Positions 1 through 5,531 of a stretch of DNA of 7,830 nt are shown in pieces. The DNA is taken from NCBI GenBank assembly GCA_013335235.1, contig JAAXVZ010000051.1:1-7830 (forward strand), read 5' to 3'. The first letter of the stretch is position 1. Each line of letters starts with the position of its first letter. The stretch comes from Nanobdellota archaeon. GTDB lineage: Archaea; Nanobdellota; Nanobdellia; Woesearchaeales; GW2011-AR15. The notes beneath the pieces were generated by a model, which ran no database searches, was not told the origin of the DNA, and saw only the letters and a program-made list of their open reading frames with translations. The translations under genes and the position numbers were made by a program.

Positions 1-1
1 C

Positions 2-1261
2 CAGACAATCCATAACCTGGAGGACCAGGGCTATAGCTCAGCTAGGTTCTCTGACATATATCAGGAAGCGCAGAACTGCCATATAGCAGACTCAGATTGT
101 TTCACTGCTTATTCAGGCATGTTTCTGAACACTTCAGATTGGCTTGTGACATTGGTAGACAGCTATAATCTTTTAAAGATAGATCTGGAATTGCTAAACG
201 GATTTTCTATAGGCACAGAGGCGCTAGGTCCGGCGCAGCTGGAAGAGATAGAGCAGAACATAGCTACTTCAAGATATGAGGCTGCAGAGCAGGGGATCAG
301 GAGCGCCCATCAGGCTGTAGTCAGCCTTTCATCAGCGTTATTTGACAATTCTCTATCTCTCGCGAACCAGACCCTTTCAAGGATATCAAACATTGGCCTG
401 TCTATAGCCCCCTTTTCGCATATCATTCCAGATATTGAGCGCGCAAAAAGCAAGAATGACCTCTATTCTCTGAACACTCTGGATGATAGCCTGAGGCAGC
501 TAAATGCATCTATCTTGGGCATAATCCAGATAAGATCTGCAAGAGATCATTTTTCAGACAGAGGAATCGACACAAAGAAAATAGATGACCTACTCGAAGA
601 AGGCAGCTATTATCTTGCAAAGCAGGACCAACACCGTGTCCTGGAGCTTGCGAAATCAGCGGATGAAGAATACATAGCAGCTACAGCGTTCGATGTGAAA
701 TACAGGAAAGTCGAAGCAAGGTTTTCTAACATTGTGGATTTTTCAGATGCAGACCGGGCAGCTGTCGCAAACGGCCTAAACATATCATATTCAAATTATT
801 TGGCTGCAGACTTTGAAAGGGCAAATTCAATGCTTGATAAGACTGAGGGGATACTCACGGACTTGCAGTCAGCCCAGGCTGTAAAAAGATCACTCGAAAG
901 CTCCGGCGTCACTATGCAGGAGATGATCAAGCGCAACGTGTATGTGATTTTAAGTGTCGCAGCAGTCACGATTCTCCTGATATATCTGTTCTCAAGAAAT
1001 ATCTCGCTTTACCTGGCAAAGAGGCGCCTTGCGCATCTCGAGGCAGAGAAATCCAATCTGATAGAGATGATCAAGAAGATCCAAAAAAGCCATTATGTGA
1101 CGCATGAGATGCCAAGACGGCCTTATGTAACCAGGCTTAGGCAGTACCAGAGGAAACTGATAGAGATATCAAGATACAGCCTGCTGATAAATGAGAAGAT
1201 AACTAAAACAGGGAAACAGACAGCAAAAGTGGCAGATGAAGCCTCAAAACTGAATAAATAA
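2..1261 (+). CDS. Membrane-anchored helical extracytoplasmic protein, C-terminal part (5' end off window)
   Basis: The reading frame is open from base 2 with no stop before the ATG at 119, so the gene starts upstream of the window and 119 is an internal Met. About 419 residues are visible. The first ~310 are rich in predicted helix with TPR-like A/L/Y spacing, and carry the only two cysteines (CX6C, bases about 77-100). One hydrophobic segment follows (bases about 935-1000, VYVILSVAAVTILLIYLF), then a basic cytoplasmic tail of about 85 residues. The tail pattern (LEAEKSNLIEMIKKIQKSHY, then RLRQYQRKLIEI) resembles tails I associate with archaeal surface or membrane proteins, where a TM helix is followed by a short helical hairpin. 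This suggests a type I topology with a large outside domain. I do not recognise the family of the outside domain and assign no function. It sits 38 bases before the PAS/GAF gene and may be co-transcribed with it. Confidence 0.85.
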   Translation, partial: QTIHNLEDQGYSSARFSDIYQEAQNCHIADSDCFTAYSGMFLNTSDWLVTLVDSYNLLKIDLELLNGFSIGTEALGPAQLEEIEQNIATSRYEAAEQGIRSAHQAVVSLSSALFDNSLSLANQTLSRISNIGLSIAPFSHIIPDIERAKSKNDLYSLNTLDDSLRQLNASILGIIQIRSARDHFSDRGIDTKKIDDLLEEGSYYLAKQDQHRVLELAKSADEEYIAATAFDVKYRKVEARFSNIVDFSDADRAAVANGLNISYSNYLAADFERANSMLDKTEGILTDLQSAQAVKRSLESSGVTMQEMIKRNVYVILSVAAVTILLIYLFSRNISLYLAKRRLAHLEAEKSNLIEMIKKIQKSHYVTHEMPRRPYVTRLRQYQRKLIEISRYSLLINEKITKTGKQTAKVADEASKLNK

Positions 1262-1299
1262 GATTTGGAATCGGATAATAAAGCAAAAAAGAGGGTTGG

Positions 1300-3495
1300 A
1301 TGAGGGAAACGCTAAAGTTGATTATGTCTCTTGGTGAGGCATCAGACTCGTTTGTCATACTTGTCAATCTCTCTAATAAAATCATCTGGGCAAACAGATA
1401 CGCAGATTGGGTCGGGAAAAAACATGGAGTCAAGACCCTCAAAGGCAGGGATGCCAGCCTGCTGTTCACAGAATATTATGATTCAGGTTCTGTTAGCAGG
1501 GCTTTCAAATCTAAGAAGATAATAAAAAAAGACCTTCAGGATGGGAAGAAGCTGGTTCTGACACCTATACTGAAAAATTCAAGGGTATATGGTATCTTAG
1601 TCATATGCAAAGATGACTCTTCAGGCAAGAGCAGGAAAATTGAGACCAAAGAAAAACGGATGGCTGAAGAAAAGCTAACCAAGATCAATGAGTTTTTTGC
1701 ACTGGCCCAGGAAAGCAGCAACTCAGGCAGTTGGGATTGGGACATAATCCGCAACAGGTTCTATTGGAGTCCCCAGTTCCTGAAACTTTTTGGCATGCCA
1801 AAAAATACTGTTGCAGGATTTAAGGCGTGGACTAAATCATTGCACCCAGAAGATGCGGACATGGCATTGAAACGGATCAAGGATGCAATAAGGACTAAGA
1901 CAGACCTTGACAGTGAATATAGGATAATACTACCGAATAAGGAAATCCGCTGGATACATTCGATAGGGAGAACAAAATATTCTGGAAGCAAACCTGTCAG
2001 GATGACTGGACTCTGCATTGACATAACTGAAGCAAAAAAGACAGAAGAACTGATTGCAGCCAGCGAATCAAAATATAAGTCACTGTTCTCAAATATGCTG
2101 AGCGGATTCGCGCTGCATAAGATCATACTTGACAAAAAAGGGAGGCCGGTCGATTATGAATTTATCGAAGTGAATCCTAAGTTCGAGCAGATGACAGGGC
2201 TTAAGAGAAAGGAGATATTAGGCAAAAGAGTCACGGCTGTTCTTCCAGGCATTAGGAATGATCCTATAGGTTGGATAAACAAATATGGCGAGGTTGCGCT
2301 CAAAAGAAAAGGAATCGAGATTGAGAACTATGCCAAATCTTTGAAGAGGTGGTACAAAATCTCAGCATATTCCCCTAGCCCGGGATTCTTTGCGACGCTC
2401 TTCGATGACATCACAGATAGGAAAAACATAGCGATCACGCTGGAAAAAAAGGAGAGCTTGCTTGAAAAGCAGAACCAGTTCTTAAGCCAGCTTTCCAAGA
2501 GCACTAATACTATAGGCAAGGACTTCTTAGTGGTTTATAAGAAAATTGTAAAAGAGATTACGGATATCATGGAAGTCGAACTTTCAAGCATATGGCTTTT
2601 TGATGAAAAAAATACAAAGCTCCTTGAAGAAGTGCGATACGAAAAGTCTAAACAAACATATTCCTACGGTGATCAGCTGAAAGTTGAGGACTATCCAGTA
2701 TATTTTGATGCTTTGAGAAAACAGAGAGTGATAGTTTCGAATGATGTTCTTCATGATGATATTGTTAGGGAATTCGGAAAGGGGTATTTTAAAAAATTTG
2801 GGATTACGTCTCTCCTTGATTCAGGGATTAAAATAGGCAATGAGACAATAGGTGTATTGTGCATAGAGCATATAGGCAAGCCTAGGATATGGTCAAGTGA
2901 AGAGCAGAATTTCATAACCACTGTGACAGATTTCCTATCCAGTATCATAGAGGCAAACGTGGTCATGCAAGACGAAATCAAGCTCAAAGAGAGCGAACAA
3001 AAATATAAACTGATTGTCGATAATCTCAAGGACGCCCTTTATGTCCATGATTTCAAGGGAAATATACTTGATGTCAACGATAATGCCTGCAAGATGCTTG
3101 GATATAAGCGAGAGGAGCTTGTCGGAAGCAATTTGAAGAAGATTGACAGCGAAGCGAATATAAAACTGATAAAGCAAAGGATGACGCATCTGATAACTGA
3201 AGGTTCTCTCTTGTTCAATGGTGAGCATATCAGAAAAGACGGCAGCCATGTCTTTGTCGATGTCAGCGCAGTTGTTATCTCTAAAGAAGGTGAAGGCCTT
3301 GTGCAATCTTTTGTCAGAGATATCACTGAAAAGAAAAAAACCGAAGAAGAGAGAGAGAGGCTTATCAGGACAACGCAAGAAAAGGTCGAGGAGCTAGAAC
3401 GGTTCCAAAGCCTGACAATAAACCGGGAATTGAAGATGATTGAGCTAAAGAAGAGGATTGCAGAATTGGAGGAAAAAAATGAAAGGTCAAGTTAA
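1300..3495 (+). CDS. Cytoplasmic multi-PAS/GAF sensor protein without output domain
   Basis: A 731-residue soluble protein with no signal peptide or TM segment. Domains in order: a divergent PAS at about 8-105 (FVILVNLSNKIIWAN); PAS_3-type at 130-245 (GSWDWDI, HPEDAD, then the exit motif GLCIDITEAKK); PAS at 255-375 (FEQMTGLKRKEILGK, exit motif DDITDRKN); GAF at about 395-555 (SSIWLFDE, IGVLCIEH, WSSEEQNFI); PAS at 565-685 (GNILDVNDNACKMLGYKREE, exit motif VRDITEKKK); and a coiled coil at 685-726 containing RELKMIELKKRI. No H-box, HATPase, GGDEF or other effector follows, so it should act by binding a partner. Ligands of the PAS and GAF domains cannot be read from sequence. The ATG at 1300 has only a weak GAGGG close upstream (1291-1295), but the next Met (1324) has none. 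Its 3' end overlaps the next gene by 17 bases. The coiled-coil tail is shared with the HAMP gene at 4581. Confidence 0.92.
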   Translation: MRETLKLIMSLGEASDSFVILVNLSNKIIWANRYADWVGKKHGVKTLKGRDASLLFTEYYDSGSVSRAFKSKKIIKKDLQDGKKLVLTPILKNSRVYGILVICKDDSSGKSRKIETKEKRMAEEKLTKINEFFALAQESSNSGSWDWDIIRNRFYWSPQFLKLFGMPKNTVAGFKAWTKSLHPEDADMALKRIKDAIRTKTDLDSEYRIILPNKEIRWIHSIGRTKYSGSKPVRMTGLCIDITEAKKTEELIAASESKYKSLFSNMLSGFALHKIILDKKGRPVDYEFIEVNPKFEQMTGLKRKEILGKRVTAVLPGIRNDPIGWINKYGEVALKRKGIEIENYAKSLKRWYKISAYSPSPGFFATLFDDITDRKNIAITLEKKESLLEKQNQFLSQLSKSTNTIGKDFLVVYKKIVKEITDIMEVELSSIWLFDEKNTKLLEEVRYEKSKQTYSYGDQLKVEDYPVYFDALRKQRVIVSNDVLHDDIVREFGKGYFKKFGITSLLDSGIKIGNETIGVLCIEHIGKPRIWSSEEQNFITTVTDFLSSIIEANVVMQDEIKLKESEQKYKLIVDNLKDALYVHDFKGNILDVNDNACKMLGYKREELVGSNLKKIDSEANIKLIKQRMTHLITEGSLLFNGEHIRKDGSHVFVDVSAVVISKEGEGLVQSFVRDITEKKKTEEERERLIRTTQEKVEELERFQSLTINRELKMIELKKRIAELEEKNERSS
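3385..3474 (+). repeat. Shared coiled-coil tail, copy 1 (end of PAS/GAF protein)
   Basis: Residues about 696-725 of the PAS/GAF protein. They align without gaps to the tail of the HAMP protein at 5430-5510: xELE(R/K)xQxL, three variable residues, then nine identical residues RELKMIELK (bases 3424-3450 here), then a basic pair and IxE. In those 27 bases I count 22 matches to the second copy. The five mismatches are all silent (four third-position changes and the first base of one Arg codon, plus Leu codon variation), so the protein sequence is what is conserved. I know this motif as a frequent C-terminal element of PAS and HAMP sensor proteins; its role as a docking or dimerising helix is inference. 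Confidence 0.8.
3468..3472 (+). promoter_or_regulatory. Strong Shine-Dalgarno site setting the start of the XylF-like gene
   Basis: GGAGG lies six bases before the ATG at 3479 and inside the coding end of the PAS/GAF gene. It decides the start: the frame also opens at a TTG at 3458, which would add seven residues before the signal peptide and has no such site. The 17-base overlap suggests translational coupling. Confidence 0.85.
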
Positions 3496-4564
3496 TGCGA
3501 GAGTCATGTTTGTGCGTGTACTATCTCTATGTCTCATCATAAGCGTATTGAGCGGATGCAGATCAGCGGATACAGTACCAGAGAGCCGATTAATAGATAC
3601 TGAAAACAAGATAACTATTGGTTTCTCTCTTGGGACATTGAAGGAAGAGAGATGGGTCAAAGACCGTGATTTTTTTGTGGAGAGAGCAAATCAGCTTGGC
3701 GCTCAAGTGAATGTGATGTCGGCAAATGCTGATCCAGGTGTCCAGATGTCACAGGCAGAGAACCTTATTCTGCAAAAAGTGGATATACTTGTGATTGTCC
3801 CCGAGGATGCAGAAAGGACCGCAGAGATCGTGAAAAAAGCGCATGCTGCAGGAATAAAAGTCTTATCCTACGACAGGTTGATAAAAAATTCAGAGGTTGA
3901 TTTATATATCTCTTTCCAGAATGAAAAAGTAGGTGAGTTGCAGGCGAATAGATTGCTTGAGACAGTTAGCAAAGGAAATTTTGTCTATGTCGGCGGCGCT
4001 CCGACAGATAATAATGCCTTCCTGTTCAGGAAAGGGGCGATGGGTGCTATAAGTGAAAAGGTAAAAACTGGCGACATAGTATTGGTCTATGACAATTTCA
4101 CAACAGAATGGAGGCCTGACATTGCTTACCAGAACATGAAAGATCTATTAAAGGATAATCCAGATATTGATGCTATAATTGCAGCAAACGATGGGACTGC
4201 CTCTGGTGTGATAAAGGCGCTTGATGAAGCAGGCCTCTCAGGGAAGATACCTGTATCAGGGCAAGATGCTGAACTTGGCGCGTGCCAAAGGATAATTAAG
4301 GGGACACAGACAATGACAGTCTATAAGCCGATTAAGCCGCTTGCATATAAGGCAGCTGAACTTGCTGTTATGCTTGCAAAAGGCGAAAATCCAGAAGTGA
4401 ACAGTGCCGTGAACAATGGGAAGATAGATGTCCCTTCTTACCTGCTCGAACCTGTTATGGTAGATAAGGATAATATGATGGATACAATCGTAAAAGATGG
4501 ATATCATCCCTATGAAGAAGTGTACCTAAATGTGCCTTTAGATGAAAGGCCAATAAAAAATTGA
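3479..4564 (+). CDS. xylF: XylF-family sugar (xylose-type) binding lipoprotein
   Basis: A 361-residue periplasmic-binding-protein-family lipoprotein. The signal peptide has a basic n-region, the hydrophobic stretch LSLCLIISVL and a lipobox LSGC, with the lipidated Cys at residue 27. The mature part matches E. coli XylF along its length as I recall that protein: ERWVKDRDFFV (57-67), QMSQAENLI (89-97), YDRLI (131-135), ISFQNEKVGELQA (144-156), GGAPTDNNAFLFR (172-184), AANDGTASG (235-243), SGQDAE (260-265) and GTQTMTVYKPI (275-285). These include the hinge and sugar-pocket segments, so a pentose or related aldose ligand is likely. The C-terminus (EEVYLNVPLDE) extends past the E. coli form and resembles clostridial members. 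No XylG ATPase or XylH permease is visible. Neighbours are two sensor genes, which favours a sensing role, as known for ChvE-VirA and for XylFII-LytS in Clostridium. An orphan transport subunit is the alternative. Codon use matches its neighbours. Confidence 0.9.
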   Translation: MKGQVNARVMFVRVLSLCLIISVLSGCRSADTVPESRLIDTENKITIGFSLGTLKEERWVKDRDFFVERANQLGAQVNVMSANADPGVQMSQAENLILQKVDILVIVPEDAERTAEIVKKAHAAGIKVLSYDRLIKNSEVDLYISFQNEKVGELQANRLLETVSKGNFVYVGGAPTDNNAFLFRKGAMGAISEKVKTGDIVLVYDNFTTEWRPDIAYQNMKDLLKDNPDIDAIIAANDGTASGVIKALDEAGLSGKIPVSGQDAELGACQRIIKGTQTMTVYKPIKPLAYKAAELAVMLAKGENPEVNSAVNNGKIDVPSYLLEPVMVDKDNMMDTIVKDGYHPYEEVYLNVPLDERPIKN

Positions 4565-4580
4565 AGCAGATGTCAGGTAA

Positions 4581-5531
4581 ATGAAGAATAAATTATTTCA
4601 GACATGGTTTTTTCAAAAAAGCCTTAAGTATAAACTTATAGCTGCTTTTCTATTTATTATACTATTGATGCTGCTCATCTCAACCTATCTCCTTTATTCC
4701 CAGTTCAAAATAATTGAAGAATATGACGCAGTCATAGACAATATGGTCCTAGAGAAGAAGATTAGCCAAGTCCTTCCAGATCTCCTGATAGATTACAATG
4801 ACCTAATAAAAAACATAGATAATCCTTTAAAATCTCAGAAATACAATTCAGATAAAGAACATATAGAAGAAATCTTCAGGATACTTGATGGAAGAATCGT
4901 CAATCCAGAAAGCAAAATTGCGTATCGTGGCTTAAAAAATATAGCGCGTGACATCATAATGGGCTGCGATAAGGCAATCAATGATTCACGAAACGGCGAT
5001 ATCTCAACTTACTCTTACTATTATAATGAGGGAAGCCGAAAACTCTATTATGTTGACATGAACACTGCACAGCTTCTTGCATACGAAGTTGGATTTGCAG
5101 AGACAACTCAAAAAAAAATCCAAGATAGCAACAGGATTAGCACAAGCATCGGGATAGGGATAATACTCTTGATTACATTTACCTGTATCCTATTTTCATT
5201 CACTTTTTCAAAGAATGTTACAAATCCCTTGGAACACTTGCTTATTGCTGTGGAAGATGTGAAACGCGGAAACTTTTCTACGCGCGTAGAAATCAAGGAT
5301 ACAGGGGAGGTTGAAAAGCTGGGATCCGCGTTCAACGAAATGATCTTGGCAATCTCCAGTTCACAGAGTGAACTTAACAAAGAGCGAGACAATCTATCAC
5401 TATCGAACATTGAACTTGAGAAAAAAATAGCGGAGCTTGAAAAGATCCAGAAGCTCGTAGTTGACAGGGAGCTGAAGATGATAGAGCTTAAGCGGAAAAT
5501 AAAAGAGATAGGAGGAAAATCTCCAAAATGA
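4581..5531 (+). CDS. Two-TM HAMP sensor protein lacking a kinase domain
   Basis: A 316-residue inner-membrane signalling protein. TM1 is at about 17-40 (KLIAAFLFIILLMLLISTYL). An extracytoplasmic region of about 145 residues follows, rich in predicted helix and ending in a Y-rich stretch (YSYYYNEGSRKLYYVD) whose spacing resembles the helical sensor regions of Firmicutes kinases that pair with sugar-binding proteins. TM2 is at 186-210. The HAMP domain at about 208-262 has the usual landmarks: NPLEHL, RGNFSTRV and GEVEKLGSAFNEM. A coiled coil runs from about 263 to 310 and contains RELKMIELKRKI. The protein ends six residues later with no kinase, methyl-accepting or cyclase domain. It lies 16 bases after the xylF-like gene, with only a weak AGGT before its ATG, and overlaps the next gene by four bases (ATGA). 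I infer that it relays the state of the XylF-like lipoprotein across the membrane. Confidence 0.9.
   Translation: MKNKLFQTWFFQKSLKYKLIAAFLFIILLMLLISTYLLYSQFKIIEEYDAVIDNMVLEKKISQVLPDLLIDYNDLIKNIDNPLKSQKYNSDKEHIEEIFRILDGRIVNPESKIAYRGLKNIARDIIMGCDKAINDSRNGDISTYSYYYNEGSRKLYYVDMNTAQLLAYEVGFAETTQKKIQDSNRISTSIGIGIILLITFTCILFSFTFSKNVTNPLEHLLIAVEDVKRGNFSTRVEIKDTGEVEKLGSAFNEMILAISSSQSELNKERDNLSLSNIELEKKIAELEKIQKLVVDRELKMIELKRKIKEIGGKSPK
5430..5510 (+). repeat. Shared coiled-coil tail, copy 2 (end of HAMP protein)
   Basis: Residues about 284-310 of the HAMP protein, the counterpart of the tail at 3385-3474. The identical core RELKMIELK is at bases 5466-5492. As in copy 1, a GGAGG follows within a few codons and serves the next gene, which again encodes a ligand-binding protein. 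Confidence 0.8.
5511..5515 (+). promoter_or_regulatory. Shine-Dalgarno site for the SBP-Cache receptor gene
   Basis: GGAGG ends 12 bases before the ATG at 5528, a rather long spacing. No in-frame ATG, GTG or TTG lies between them, and the signal peptide begins directly at this Met, so the start at 5528 stands. The site is inside the end of the HAMP gene, whose stop overlaps the start as ATGA, consistent with coupled translation. Confidence 0.65.

Noticed and set aside
28..48. tRNA-like start: a stretch resembling the 5' end and D-arm of a tRNA, with an A-box-like match at 34-46
   Set aside because: No anticodon arm with a 7-base loop, no T-arm GGTTC motif and no matching acceptor strand follow; an open reading frame runs straight through.
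119..121. ATG at 119 as the start of the first gene
   Set aside because: The frame is open without a stop to the left edge and the upstream residues continue the same helical character; no ribosome-binding site precedes this ATG.
1253..1261. AT-rich run (AATAAATAA) as an archaeal TATA box for the PAS/GAF gene
   Set aside because: It lies in the last codons of gene 1, has no recognisable BRE, and short AT runs are common here; too weak to call.
2935..3378. Minus-strand open frames here and at 5108-5539, 5872-6246, 7058-7273 and elsewhere
   Set aside because: They lie opposite well-supported genes, have no recognisable domains and show low-complexity Ser/Leu/Phe-rich translations typical of antisense shadows.
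3458..3460. TTG at 3458 as the start of the XylF-like gene
   Set aside because: The ATG at 3479 has GGAGG at ideal spacing and directly begins a normal lipoprotein signal peptide.
3340..3495. Histidine kinase dimerisation domain at the end of the PAS/GAF protein
   Set aside because: No phospho-acceptor H-box pattern in the coiled coil and no N, G1 or G2 boxes follow; the same holds for the end of the HAMP protein.
3479..4564. Complete xylose ABC importer
   Set aside because: No ATPase or permease gene is in the window; the next genes encode sensor proteins.
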